Of a stretch of DNA of 64,000 bases, positions 25,316-37,305 are shown one piece after another. Location: contig QANU01016745.1 of NCBI GenBank assembly GCA_003254905.1, positions 78,588 to 142,587 of the forward strand, read 5' to 3'. This stretch comes from Nissolia schottii (lineage: Eukaryota; Streptophyta; Magnoliopsida; Fabales; Fabaceae). How positions within the stretch are numbered: the first letter of the stretch is position 1; every line of letters begins with the position of its first letter. Position numbers and translations under genes: made by a program. The notes under the pieces were generated by a model. The model was not told the DNA's origin, did no database searches, and saw only the letters and a list, made by a program, of their open reading frames with translations.

Positions 25316-27880
25316 ATGAATAGGAGAGGTGTTGCTGCGTTTATTTTTTATAATGATTCTGTGCAAAAAAAATAATATTGAGGGTGTTGAGTTTATTAGT
25401 GAAAATGATATCGAGTTTATTGTAATTTGGTCGTCTATGTCATTATTAGATTTGTGTGATGTAATTTCTTCTCATTTTCAAAAGCGTGTGACAAGAATAA
25501 AATATAAAGCTCAAGTGTCTTTCATAAATAAGTTGATTCAATATTGACCTGCTACAATATTGAACAACCTCCAAGTACAATAGATGTTTTCTTTATACGA
25601 AAATTATAAGACACATCTGAGTGGCATTGATATGTTTGTGAACTTCGAGGAGGTTGGTACGAACGATGATTTAAATGCTAGTCCAAGTTTGAACGAAGAG
25701 CACCAGCAAGACGTTGAACCAGCATTACTGTCAAATGATGAGTTGTTAGCTAATGAAGATGACGATGCAAGCTGAAGCGAGCATGAAAGTGACATTTCTG
25801 AAGGCAATGGAAGTGACGATGATTCAGGTACTCTTATAAAAATTTAACTATTATATAATTACTTGTTTATAAATTAATGTAAAGCCAATTAAACTATTAT
25901 GTAAATAGTTTTGTACTAAAATGGGTCCAACAAAATTATTTTAAATTAATTATGTAGACTAACAGATATGCAAAGTATGCTCTATGCTCGCATCATGAAA
26001 AAGATCTTATGTATTAGAATTGCAAATTTGTTGATTAGTAATTGTAGTTTAGTTGCTAAATAAATTATAACTATAATATAATTATAGTAATTACATTTAA
26101 TTAATTAATAGGTTTATTAAATGTTACAGATGACAAAGGAAATGCACAATTGAAGGATCCACCAGTTTTCTTGCGCACCTTTGATGTCGAGGAGATGCGT
26201 GCATCTAATTTTGGAGATTTGGATAATGGTTATTTTGCAGGTGATGATCTCTACATAGGGAAGTATTTTGCTGATAAGGATGTAGTTAAAGAAGTTGTTG
26301 CAACCCATTGCTTGCGCATTGGGGTGGATTACAAAATTAAGAGTCTAAACTGGCGACGTACTTCTGCAAATGCAAGAACTTTAGCCAAGGATGTCAATGA
26401 CTTATTAGGGCCACACTAAAAAAAATAGTTGCTTCTGGGAGGTCACAAAATACAACGACTCTCATACTTGCCTTGCTATGCGGCTTACTTGCGACCACTC
26501 AAAGTTGAGTTCTTTCAAGATTGTTAGCATGATATTGGCACAGATAAGGGCGAAGCCAACAATGCCTATAAAGTCAATTCAAGCAACTGTTATGGACCGT
26601 GAATGATATTGGTCATCGCATAGAAAAGCTTGGCTGGCAAACCAAAAGGCAATTACATGAGTCTACAGCAATTGAGATGACTTGCCATATTGGTTGATTG
26701 CATTACAACATTTTGATAATTCATGCCCATATGAAGTTGATATTGCTGATGTTTACAACGTTGATGATCTATTAGGACAGATGTTATAACTTTTCGGCGT
26801 GTTCTGGGGTTTTGGCCCTTTTATTAACTCATTCAAATACTTCAAACATATGATCTAGGTGGATGGAACACATTTGTATGGAAAACAAAAGGGTGTTTTG
26901 TTGATGGCATCAACACAAGATGGCAATGAAAACATTGTTCCCATTGCCTTTGCAATTGTCGAGGGTCAAAGCAAAAGATGCTTGGTATTTTTTCTTGAAA
27001 TATCTACGTCAAGCGTTACTAGAGGGGCGCCAAATTGGGTTGATATCCAATCAGCACGCGTTAATAAAGTCTGCAGTACGGGGAATGAGTGGTTTGTGGG
27101 CATACCACCTATACTACGTCAGACATATTGCACATAATTTTGTTAGACACTTCAAAGTGAAGTTCATGGAAAAGTTTGTGAAAGGTATTGGTAAGTTACA
27201 TTTTTATAGTACTTTTGTTTGCAGTTCTCCATATAAATATTTATTTCATCTTATTTAAGTATTTGCATGTTTCTTTTACAGGGTATTCAAGCATAGTAGA
27301 GCAATACAATCGTCGTTATGAAGACTGTGACAACATAATGAAGCGTATGCCGCCTAGATTAACGAGATTCTTAGAGAAAAATGGATTTGTGCCTTCGATA
27401 GTGGACGTCGTTGCTCCTATCTGACGACAAACCTAGTCAAGTTAATGAACTCTAAATTTTTGGAGGCTCACAATTTTTCAATAACGGCATTAGTGCAAGA
27501 GACGTTTTCAAGACGTTTGCCTTGTTTATTACAAACGGTAGAAATGCTCATGCTCGGAGGAATGCGAGAAACGGATACTCAGAGTTTTTTACTGCAATAC
27601 TCCAAAAAATGATGAGACAAACTGGGACGTTGCAGGTAAAACTCACATTTATGTAATACTAAACCCATTTATACACGTTTTGGATTTCGGCTTTGATTTT
27701 CACTATTTTTTACTGCAGGTTCACGAATTTTCAAGAGTTTCCCAAACATTCCACTGTAAGGATTTATCATCAGGAAATCAGTTCAAGGTTGATCTAAGGA
27801 TAACATACTGTGACTGTGACGTTTGTCAAAGATTTAAGTTTTCATGTGTTCATGTAATGGCATGTTGCGGTAGTGCAGAG
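25316..27880 (+). mobile_element. MULE (mudrA-type) transposase gene, decayed
   Basis: The coding start MNRRGVAAFIFYND (25316) matches the N-terminus of plant mudrA-like proteins. An acidic linker (25640-25770), the MuDR N-terminal region (26150-26420, YIGKYFADKDVVKE), a WxxH..A-type segment (about 26610-26720), the MULE DDE core (26859-27080, beginning VDGTHLYGKQKGVLLMA and containing IAFAIVEGQ), and a SWIM zinc finger with a CxC...CxH pattern (about 27800-27860) follow in order. Introns are plausible at 25830-26110, 27190-27280 and 27640-27718. Stops and frame changes (for example after 25546 and 26418) make it non-functional. The segment 25739-26881 is repeated at 28281-29423. Confidence 0.8.
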
Positions 27881-28279
27881 GAGGTGGTGGCATTGGGTAG
27901 AATGTGGAAGTGGGGTGTGGGTGGTGGTGCGATGGCAAGGCTGGTGGAGGAGGAGGAAAAAGAAAAGGCATGGAGATGCCCACATTGGTCCTTGAAGAAA
28001 TTTGTGTTACCCAACTAGGTTTCTGTGCTCAAAACAACGTCATTATGGTTGTGCCCAAAACGAAGTCGTTTTGTGTTCTAGGGTTAGTGACTAGGAAAGA
28101 GAACAAGTCAGAGTTAACTGGCACATAACCCTCTGTCACGGAGCAAATGGACGAGAGGAATAACGTGGGCAATGGAAAAAAAATTAGAGATCAGGTTAGC
28201 ACTTTACTTTTTTTTTAGGGATCAAGTTGGCACTTAACTCAATTTTCAGGGACCAAGTTGACACTTAACTCTATAAAAA
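27870..28279 (+). other. GC-richer segment fused to MULE end
   Basis: Directly after the SWIM motif the sequence changes to a G-rich stretch (ggaggtggtggcattggg, gaggaggagg), then a part with aacaacgtcattatgg and aaaacgaagtcgttttg, then 'ggatcaagttggcactta' dispersed-repeat text, ending at an N. Related 'aacaacattgttttg' and 'aaacagcgtcgttttaa' text lies at 30410-30460. It could be MULE terminal sequence or a captured fragment; no domain is visible. Confidence 0.35.
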
Positions 28280-28280
28280 N
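28280..28280. other. Single N: contig join
   Basis: An N at 28280 marks a break in sequence continuity on the left side of the duplicated MULE block. Confidence 0.9.
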
Positions 28281-29423
28281 TGAGTTGTTAGCTAATGAAG
28301 ATGACGATGCAAGCTGAAGCGAGCATGAAAGTGACATTTCTGAAGGCAATGGAAGTGACGATGATTCAGGTACTCTTATAAAAATTTAACTATTATATAA
28401 TTACTTGTTTATAAATTAATGTAAAGCCAATTAAACTATTATGTAAATAGTTTTGTACTAAAATGGGTCCAACAAAATTATTTTAAATTAATTATGTAGA
28501 CTAACAGATATGCAAAGTATGCTCTATGCTCGCATCATGAAAAAGATCTTATGTATTAGAATTGCAAATTTGTTGATTAGTAATTGTAGTTTAGTTGCTA
28601 AATAAATTATAACTATAATATAATTATAGTAATTACATTTAATTAATTAATAGGTTTATTAAATGTTACAGATGACAAAGGAAATGCACAATTGAAGGAT
28701 CCACCAGTTTTCTTGCGCACCTTTGATGTCGAGGAGATGCGTGCATCTAATTTTGGAGATTTGGATAATGGTTATTTTGCAGGTGATGATCTCTACATAG
28801 GGAAGTATTTTGCTGATAAGGATGTAGTTAAAGAAGTTGTTGCAACCCATTGCTTGCGCATTGGGGTGGATTACAAAATTAAGAGTCTAAACTGGCGACG
28901 TACTTCTGCAAATGCAAGAACTTTAGCCAAGGATGTCAATGACTTATTAGGGCCACACTAAAAAAAATAGTTGCTTCTGGGAGGTCACAAAATACAACGA
29001 CTCTCATACTTGCCTTGCTATGCGGCTTACTTGCGACCACTCAAAGTTGAGTTCTTTCAAGATTGTTAGCATGATATTGGCACAGATAAGGGCGAAGCCA
29101 ACAATGCCTATAAAGTCAATTCAAGCAACTGTTATGGACCGTGAATGATATTGGTCATCGTATAGAAAAGCTTGGCTGGCAAACCAAAAGGCAATTACAT
29201 GAGTCTACAGCAATTGAGATGACTTGCCATATTGGTTGATTGCATTACAACATTTTGATAATTCATGCCCATATGAAGTTGATATTGCTGATGCTTACAA
29301 CGTTGATGATCTATTAGGACAGATGTTATAACTTTTCGGCGTGTTCTGGGGTTTTGGCCCTTTTATTAACTCATTCAAATACTTCAAACATATGATCTAG
29401 GTGGATGGAACACATTTGTATGG
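28281..29423 (+). repeat. Near-exact 1143-bp copy of MULE segment 25739-26881
   Basis: Collinear with 25739-26881 at a constant offset of 2542 bases without indels. Only two differences were spotted (C26619/T29161 and T26752/C29294). Both borders coincide with Ns (28280, 29424). It carries the MuDR N-terminal region a second time. It may be a misplaced allelic contig and not a real duplication. Confidence 0.9.
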
Positions 29424-29424
29424 N
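29424..29424. other. Single N: contig join
   Basis: Right border of the duplicated MULE block; the following sequence is unrelated to what follows copy 1 at 26882. Confidence 0.9.
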
Positions 29425-29707
29425 AATGAATCATGGTTTGGGCACACTTTGTTAACTTTGATGAGGTTAATGTCACAAGTGTTTTACTTAATGAACTTGT
29501 AGTTGTTAATCATTACATGTATTATAGAAAAATGAAGCTTATTTATTACTTCATGATTGATTACAAGGGATAAATGTCAAATTCATTACATTTGTTGTAT
29601 TAAACATAGTTTGAATATGTCATTACTACAAAAGGCAACATGCCAATATCTATAATTCATTACAACCAGTACCCACATCTTAAATTTACCCAAATCTTCC
29701 AACAAAG

Positions 29708-29872
29708 AGTAACATAGTTGGTTAAGGTTCGAGCTCTTACCCCAAAAGGGTGAGGGTTTGATTCCCACTAACCGATGTGAGAGCTTTGTTGATAGGTGAT
29801 CTAAGCATCCCCTGACTCTGGTAGGATATCGATGCCTACCCCACCTAAACTTTTGTATTACCCAAAAAAAAT
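29708..29872 (+). mobile_element. tRNA-derived SINE
   Basis: A-box-like TAGTTGGTTAAGG (about 29715), B box GGTTTGATTCC (29755-29765), a tRNA-unrelated body (gcatcccctgactctggtag, cctaccccacctaaac) and a short A tail (about 29863-29870). No clear target duplication. Confidence 0.6.
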
Positions 29873-29879
29873 ACTCAAT

Positions 29880-31279
29880 TTTTAGTCAATACCTAAAGCT
29901 TCATATACAAACAATGACTAAAATAACTATAAAAAATCAATGCCACGTTAATGAAAAAATCGCATACATGGGGGCCCCCTTTATTCTGCCATCAGAATCA
30001 AAATGCATTACATATTAGAGATTGAGCACATTAATGGAAATCAATTTATGATGTCAAGAAAAAAAAAATAAGGGTAGAAATTCACAACTTTGTAATGGGA
30101 GCATTTCCAAAAAAATTTGTTTGGGTTGAAGTCAGTTCTTGATACCCACAACTTTAAAGTAACTTCACATTTGCACAAAAGACAATAAACCCCTTGTTGG
30201 TACCCTCACATGTTCCTTGTCTTCTTGGGTGTCGGTTGAATGTTCTTAAGCTGCTTGCACTTTGCGCTTTTTGTTGGGCGGTTTTTAACCTAGGCAATTT
30301 TGGGGGGTTTAGGGTGCTACAATTGAGCAAAAGAAAATGTATATATATTAGAGAGCAGGAGGAAGAAGATGACCAGTGAGGTTAGGTGGGTTGTTTTGTT
30401 GTGGGTTCTAAACAACATTGTTTTGCCTTGCTTTGGGCAAAACAGCGTCGTTTTAAGGAGAGATAAGAGATGTGATGAATAGAAGAAAAATGACATAGAA
30501 ATAATGGACTTGATGAACACTTCAACTTTCGCCAAAGACCTTATTAACGAAGGGACCTACGTGAAAAACATTTTAAGACTTAAGGAATTTAGTTGGTATT
30601 TTTTAGTTAGGAACCACTTAAACTACGAGATCAATTTTCAGAAACTAAATTAATACTTTACTCAAAAAAAATTTGTCGGATGGAATCAGTGAAGAAACCC
30701 ATAAGTGTCAGGTTATAAGAATAAAACAAATTTCGAGTAAGCAAATGTTTTGTAGCAGTAGTGACAAATTCATGTACGGATTCTTTCTTCTCATGATAAT
30801 ATCATTTTCGATTTTTCGTTTAACTACAAAACCATCTGAATCCTAAATCAACCAACCTGGGCCTGGCAATAGTTAGAATTACGCAAATAAGACAAAAATT
30901 CATGATTAATAGCATTCTCACGCATGCTTATGTCCCAACAGTAAGGTTTACTTTTCTAGCAAACACGTCCACGTTCTATATATGTCACATCAGCAATGAC
31001 TACAAACTACAAAGCTAAAGGTGACTTGCTCGTCACTCTTCCTCTGCCAGCAGCTTTCCCAATGGGAATCCTTGTTTACATATTCAGGTAGTGGCTTATC
31101 ATAAACAACGAGGTGTACCACTCTAGAAATATCTCACCCTTAAATATTGTTGTAACTTCTAATTTATATATTGAAATATATATATATATAGTACTTGATA
31201 ATAAAATACCACTTATGTCAATAGAGACTGGACACATGCTACATTTTATTTGATATATGGATGGTAGGGTCAGCTTCTT
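29880..31279. other. Intergenic DNA, no gene
   Basis: AT-rich. Contains dispersed-repeat phrases near 30400-30660 and an (AT) run at 31171-31190. The part next to 31279 probably includes the 3' UTR of the bHLH gene. No coding evidence. Confidence 0.5.
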
Positions 31280-34200
31280 TTATGAGACTGGGTTTCGTCT
31301 AAGCTGCAGAAGATGCAACAAAGGACATAAAACATCCATCCTGTGAAAACCTCTTGGAACCTGGGCATGTTGAAGAAAATATATATCTTAGAACATTGCT
31401 TAAGAGTTAAATTTAGAGTTCAATCAAATTAGGCATGATTCTCTCTACCTCAACAATGAATCGAGCCCAGGCAGTGGATGAACGGTTTTCTAGAACACCT
31501 TTCAAGATGGTAAGCTCCAGCTTCCTCATCACCTGAGCAATCTCCAAGAAAAGTCCATGCTCGTTGCATACCATCTGTATGAAAGTAGTAGTATCCAGTT
31601 AAATAAATGCAATTCGTGTAACCAACTCCTTCCGAATCATAATAACTTTCACTTGACAAAATTGGTACATTCTTAAATCAATGTTTGACAGTTATTATGA
31701 TCTGGAGGATGTATTTGTTTTGGGGAGTTTGAGAACCAAGTTCTAGCATTCAATGGAATGAACTAGCAAGGTTGAAAATAGCAGACCTCTATGAGCATGT
31801 GCCCAGGGCATTCCAGATCTTCTATCACTATGGGCCATGCTTGCTCACTTTCCAAGTCAAATGCGCAGCTCCTCCCTGGATGACTGCAATTTGTTTTCTG
31901 TTTCTTGCACTTGGGTACCTGCAAACCAAGTTGCCCAATATCAAGCTTATTACGAAACAAACATTTCACATATTTTCCAACTATGATTCCTTTTATTGTC
32001 TTTGGAATATGGGGAAAGTGATGCAGAGATAGGCAATTCACATATCACCCTTTCTAATAGTCTTTGTTCTTTCCTTAAAGTATAAATTGTTATGTTAATT
32101 ACAACAAAGTATAAATTGTTATGTTAATTACAACACACTGTTTCTTCTTTTTGGGCGCAAGAGAAAGACTATATTATGTAGCTTTCACATGGAACATAAA
32201 AATAAAGGATTCTAGGAGATAACAATTGAATGCACGGTGAGACTTACCTCCCGATGTGCCATTCGTTCCAGTTTCTCAGCTTGGCTTGTTATCATTCTTA
32301 AGTACAGCATGTGCTTTATGGTCCGTTCCAAGAGGTTGTCAATGCTACACTGAATATCACATTACCAAATACAAAAAGTTATTGATAGCACAAAAGGAAC
32401 TCAGTCAGATTAGGTCCTGAAAGATATAAAAGACTTACCCTACCACTATCTGGAACAAGTTCCCTCAACTCCTTCATCCGGTCCATTATCAATTGTCTAT
32501 CTCTTGGCCTTGCCCTTTGAGTAGTATCAGGTCTTTCTCTTTTCTTGCCGGAGCTAGAGAACTTTGGTCCACTAGTACGCTGCATATGACAAACATTTTC
32601 TTGCTGTTCCTCATCAACCAACATGCTTGAATTTCCATCAAAAGATGGGGATTCAAACTGATTAGTAAAATCATCTCTGCCATTGACCGTAGCTACAGGA
32701 TTAAAATCGCTTCTGGCATTTGAGTTTCTCATTATCAAAGTGCTTTCTTCAGAATTAATTTTGGGATGAATGGAACCATTAAGCACCATGGGCTGGCTTG
32801 TAGGAGACCTAACACGGTTGGATATACTTGAGGTATCATTGGAGGCACTGAATAAATTACAAACAGCATCCAAAAGATGTTCTGGATCAATTTCTTCAGG
32901 AAGCTCTAAATCCTTAGTATGATCATGCTCTTCTTTATTGGATATCAAAGTTGAGCAACTGTAAGTATCCTCAACAGAGATGTATTTAGACATAGATTTG
33001 CTTGCCTGTCTATATGCAGCAGCAGATCCAAGTGCTTTGTGCAATTCAGACTCTGCGGGAAAAGTAAGAAAGTCATTCACATTCTTACCATCATAACAAG
33101 CTTCAGTTTTTCCAAATTGTTGATCCGTTGTATTTTTAGTGGAGTAAGAATTTAATCCATTTGACATATCCCCACATACTCCCACATTGTTCACCCACTG
33201 AGAACAGGCCCATGTCTCTTCATGCATACAATCTTTTCCCTCCACCTGACCAATGTGTCTTGGATCATATGATGACATTGTTGGGTTCAATGTCGATGAA
33301 TTTACACAAAGTGCAATGCTACCTGGAACTCCACCTTTCAGTATACTATTTGTAACCGAAGATGATTCATCCAAGATATCCATCACATTATTTGTTGCAA
33401 CCGAGAATGGCCAATCTTGATAATTAACACTCAAGTTCAATGTCATAGTATTTGCTTCCAGAAGATGAATAGAATGAAATTTCTCCTTGATATTGATAAC
33501 AAATTCCAGGTCTTCAGCAACCTAAAGTCTTGACAGGAAAAGAGAGCTTCATGTAAGCAGAATAAACATAAAGCATAGTATTTGTAACAGATACGCATGC
33601 TCACTAATAAAAGCTCCAATTTTTGCACACACACACACACACACACATCTGCATTGCACAAGCTTTTGCATATATGCAAGAATGCAGATAATGGAAGAGA
33701 CATGGACCAAATTACTTATGGTAGGGTGCATATCACAAGTGATTGAAGAAATTTGCGACAAAGAATTACAGGTATTCCCAACGGTGCAGCTATCATGAAT
33801 TCATGATATTACCCCAAAATTGTAAAACACACACCTTGTTTAAGTCAGGATCTAAATATGAAACATATACGCACCTTTTCAAATGAACCAAATTGCAAAA
33901 CTCCTCGAGGAAGAACTGGTACCAACAGAATAGTCTGCAAAAATTTCAAAAAAAAAAAAAAAAAAATGATTCTCAACTGAACATTGGCATGAATTGGCAA
34001 TGTAAATTGCAGATATGTTGGGCAAGGCATGCCCAATGTCAGCTGAGTTGACTAGTTACTTGTGTATTGATTCATGGACATACACACTTTGTAATTTTTC
34101 CAGAATTAGAAATTTATATCAGATAATTTCTTACAGTATAAACTAAATAACATAAAGTCAAGATATTCTCACCTTGATGCCAGATGCAAATTGAAGAAGC

Positions 34201-36012
34201 CATTCATCAGGGCACTGGAGAAAGGAAAAGAATTCAGATATTAGTCATTTCACAATTGGATGATTGACTAGTTTTACTTCTATGTGGAAATTTATGCTTA
34301 GAATCGCACCTCAGGGATTAAATTAGTGTCAAATTTACCAGTAAGAATATCCTCACAGAAAACCCAACAATGATCCCCAGCAACAGCTACTTTACCAACA
34401 ATCCTGACAGAATGATATCAGATTAATTAGTGTTTTTATCAGCTTCCTAGGTCATAATACAAAAACTTTTATGGTGTATACAAGAATATATAATTAATCT
34501 AGCATCCTAGCCTTCCTCAAAGAGGGCCAAGATAAGTGCTACCTTCTGACATGTTACACACAATCAAAGTAATATGAGGAACCACCGCTTAATTCAGCCA
34601 ACAATACACACAACTACAATTTCAGGAATGACGTAGCTGCAAAACTATGAAGAGAATGCCAAAAGTGATTTAGCATTAACATATTTTCATGTAGTGTCAT
34701 CCTAGAACCATCCATTTCGAATTTCTCAAATTAATAATTATCTTCATTTTCATTTTATGACGTTACTCTGTTTGGGAATATCTATATACATACTAGAAAA
34801 ATTTGAGGGAAATAAATATAAGCACATGATTTGCATCAAGTTAGTATTTGTAGAGCATAAGTATTACCCCTCTCCCAAACTGTATTTATGATGAGACATC
34901 TCAGCCTTGAGTAGTCCAGCTGAATAATAATCTCCTGAAGCATCAGTACTTCCACCGCTTGAAGAATATACTTCATCTGGGAATTTGAAATCGATGTCAC
35001 CGCACGTACTTTCTGCAGTCTCATAAGTTTTCTGGTGACCACAGTATCCATCTTCCCAGGTAAAAGTCCTAAAAGGAAGAGACCTGTGTTATAAACCAGA
35101 AATCTAAACCTAAACAACTAACATAATTCCATGAAACGTACTAAAAGTATAAGCCATTTCCAAAAAAAAAAAAAAAATAGAAGAAGAAATAGTTTCTAAA
35201 TCAGATTCATGATAAATGACATGCTGCGATAATGGACATTAATTTACTCATCAACTTAATCTTGAATGACCTTTGACACTTAGTTTCAATTTTGACAAAA
35301 GGGTATCTTGACCTGAGGTTCTAAATTTTGTTTCTCAACAAAAACAGTACAGCTCCATTATTTGTGTGAAGAGATTTAGACGCCAAATCAGCAATTGGTG
35401 ATAGCAGTTAAAATAAATGTGGATTTCATTCATGTAAGATGTCACTCTAATTAAGACACTCAAATCAATACAGAAGGACACTCAAATCAACAATTGGGGG
35501 TCCCAGTTAAATTGATTTTGAACCCTTATTAGACACTCCATTCAAGATGCCAATATTTTTCATTTTGGAAGTCTTAACTCTCTGTGAAATAATGTGTTAT
35601 GGGGCTCGAGAGGCTAAATTTCGACAAATATAGTAAGATCGTGAGGTTATCCAAGTCTACTTGAGTCTACTGAGGTTTAACTTAAGACAAATTCGCAAAT
35701 TCACACGGGGCGAGTTTATGAACTAACTCAAGAATTTGACAACTGTCTCAAATAATGCTGATCTACATCATTAAGATAGTCAATTCTACTGGAAACATCA
35801 ACTAACTCCTAATCTAAGAAAACCGTGGACTTAACATACCGACAACCCTTGCATGAAAAAAGCTTAACAATTCTACTCGCAAAACAGAAGTAACTCAACA
35901 GCAAAAGAACTTACATAGGAAATCCGTGATTAAGCTTCCAAAAAACAGCATACTTCCATTGGGTACCATCACAAAAGCACTTCAACAACTGCGTTACTGA
36001 AGCGGCTTCCAT
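31280..36012 (-). CDS. LHW/LHL-type atypical bHLH transcription factor, 672 aa, 10 exons
   Basis: Exons (minus): 36012-35915, 35068-34868, 34403-34310, 34214-34173, 33934-33875, 33521-32439, 32349-32248, 31918-31787, 31574-31449, 31360-31280, totalling 2019 nt in frame. Residues 1-165 form a bHLH-MYC_N-type domain (MEAASVTQLLKCFCDG start; TWEDGYCGHQ; GEGIVGKVAVAGDHCW; LVPVLPRGVLQFGS). The large exon 6 (166-526) is Ser/Asn-rich. The basic region (501-526, RARPRDRQLIMDR) lacks the usual H-E-R DNA contacts, and the HLH is 527-554 (CSIDNLLERTIKHML). Residues 580-672 form an ACT-like tail (WPIVIEDL, GLFLEIAQVMRKLELTILKG, GFHRMDVLCPLL). This order is that of bHLH155/EMB1444/LHW, nuclear partners of TMO5-type bHLHs in vascular and root development. 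Which paralogue it is cannot be settled here. Exon 3 and exon 8 donors (GTGCGA, GTCTGC) are weak. Confidence 0.93.
32077..32134. repeat. Perfect 29-bp tandem duplication in bHLH intron
   Basis: The unit beginning aaagtataaattgttatg and ending attacaac occurs twice back to back (32077-32105, 32106-32134), between exons 7 and 8. Identity is complete, so it is recent or variable. Confidence 0.9.
33626..33647. repeat. (CA)11 microsatellite in bHLH intron 5
   Basis: Uninterrupted CA run between exons 5 and 6 of the bHLH gene; a likely polymorphic marker. Confidence 0.9.
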
Positions 36013-36122
36013 CTGTTCTGTTTCTTTCCAGGACTTTTTTGGAAGGGGGAAAAAACAAAATAAAGCAGGAAAAACACAAGAAGATATCACAGCCAACAAC
36101 AACTTCAAAACAACACACACAC

Positions 36123-36224
36123 CTAACTCCCTCTGTATGAACCTCTACCCGCTTGTTTAATCCTCAAACCCGCTCTTCGCTTGATCGGTGGCCCAATTGC
36201 ACCAAGGAGCAAGAAAACAACCAT
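36123..36224 (-). CDS. uORF in bHLH leader, 33 codons
   Basis: ATG at 36224-36222 (minus), stop TAG at 36125-36123, 111 nt before the main start codon. It encodes a short basic peptide starting MVVFLLLGAIGPP. Arabidopsis bHLH155 (At2g31280) is annotated with a conserved-peptide uORF (CPuORF7), from memory; whether this or another uORF here corresponds is not known. Confidence 0.4.
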   Translation of the reverse strand: MVVFLLLGAIGPPIKRRAGLRIKQAGRGSYRGS

Positions 36225-36624
36225 AGCTTGGCTCCCCCAACACAAAACTATGAGGAAGTACACGTACAGAGCCGTCCTGCCACAATTCAACAATGACTAT
36301 AAGGGCTCATCAAGAGTTCCGTCTTCTGAGCCTTTTCTCAAACAGCTTGCAGTCAAAAAACCTACAAAATCAGACCGCAAAGCAGCTCAATTTAGAAGAA
36401 CACCTCCTGCAGAACCAAAGCACAAAGCTTGTCTTCAGAATTTGTTCAAAGAAAACATTATTTTTTAATTGACGGGGAAAATTGATGGAAAGGGAAAATT
36501 GGAGTGAAGTCAACTCACGAAATGAAATAGTCCAATAACTACATACACCCTGCTAAGTCTCAAGAGAGAAGTGAAGTAAAACAAAATCCATTCATTCCCT
36601 CTCTTTTTTTTTTTCTCCTTCAAA

Positions 36625-36711
36625 TTATAAGCACCCAAACAAACGCCTGTGCTTCTTACCACCACTAGTATTGACCATGGTAACAAATAATTTCACCATG
36701 CACAAGTTCAT
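36625..36711 (-). CDS. uORF in bHLH leader, 28 codons
   Basis: ATG at 36711, stop TAA at 36627-36625. The peptide starts MNLCMVKLFVTMVN and ends KKHRRLFGCL. It overlaps in another frame an 18-codon uORF (36721-36665, MECNELVHGEIICYHGQY). Very short uORFs also start at 36458 and 36310. At least five AUGs thus precede the main start. Confidence 0.35.
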   Translation of the reverse strand: MNLCMVKLFVTMVNTSGGKKHRRLFGCL

Positions 36712-36818
36712 TACACTCCATGAGAGAGTGGTCAAGTGAGACTTCCCTTACTCAAACTCAACAGAGATTTTTGATGGATAAATCCAAATCCAATGAAGGT
36801 AGAAAAAGTGAAAATGAG

Positions 36819-36856
36819 GGGGAGAGAGAGAGAGGGAGAGAGAGAAGGGGGGGGGG
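36819..36856. repeat. (GA)n/G-run tract in bHLH leader
   Basis: gagagagagagggagag followed by a run of nine or ten G; on the minus (transcribed) strand it is a CT-rich leader tract downstream of the TATA box. Confidence 0.8.
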
Positions 36857-36962
36857 AGTACTTTGTCTTTTGCACTCAAAAGTCTACAAACAAAACCCAC
36901 ATAATAAACACTGGTTTTTCTACTATTCTGAATGGCAACGGCAACAGCAACAGCAACCGCCC

Positions 36963-36976
36963 TCTTATATATAAAA
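36963..36976 (-). promoter_or_regulatory. Likely TATA box of bHLH gene
   Basis: On the minus strand TTTTATATATAAGAGG, about 950 nt before the main ATG. It would give a transcription start near 36935 and a leader of about 920 nt unless spliced. Confidence 0.5.
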
Positions 36977-37305
36977 ATGATGCCTTTTCACTGAGGTCAC
37001 TTCTTCTTGTTGTTTCTTGTCCACGGACTTGAATTTATTCAGAGCCGGAATTAATAAGATGGTAGGGGGTGGAGCTTAAGTGGAATGTGGGTCCCACGGA
37101 CAGGGACAGTAGATGCTGATGATTCTACTGCACTTTGGGGCGCGTGGGAAAAGGAATTTTCCACTTAGTCACAAGACATCAACAGTAACTGTAACACAGA
37201 CCAGTTCTACTCTTGCTGAATCTTCTCCTTGGGATTCACTTTTCATTGAGGGGGAGAATGATTAAGGAAAAAAAAAATCAGTATTTTTTAAATGTGTAGA
37301 CTGTA
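36977..37305. other. Upstream region of bHLH gene
   Basis: Promoter-proximal DNA without ORFs; includes gtgggtcccac (37088-37098), a short palindrome. Nothing else recognised. Confidence 0.4.

Noticed and set aside
28692-28961. Second MuDR frame as an independent gene
   Set aside because: It is part of the N-bracketed copy of 25739-26881 and has no context of its own.
36181-36468. 95-codon plus-strand frame opposite the bHLH leader
   Set aside because: It lies antisense within the predicted leader and upstream region of the bHLH gene, shows no domain, and is best explained as a shadow of a long, moderately GC-rich leader.
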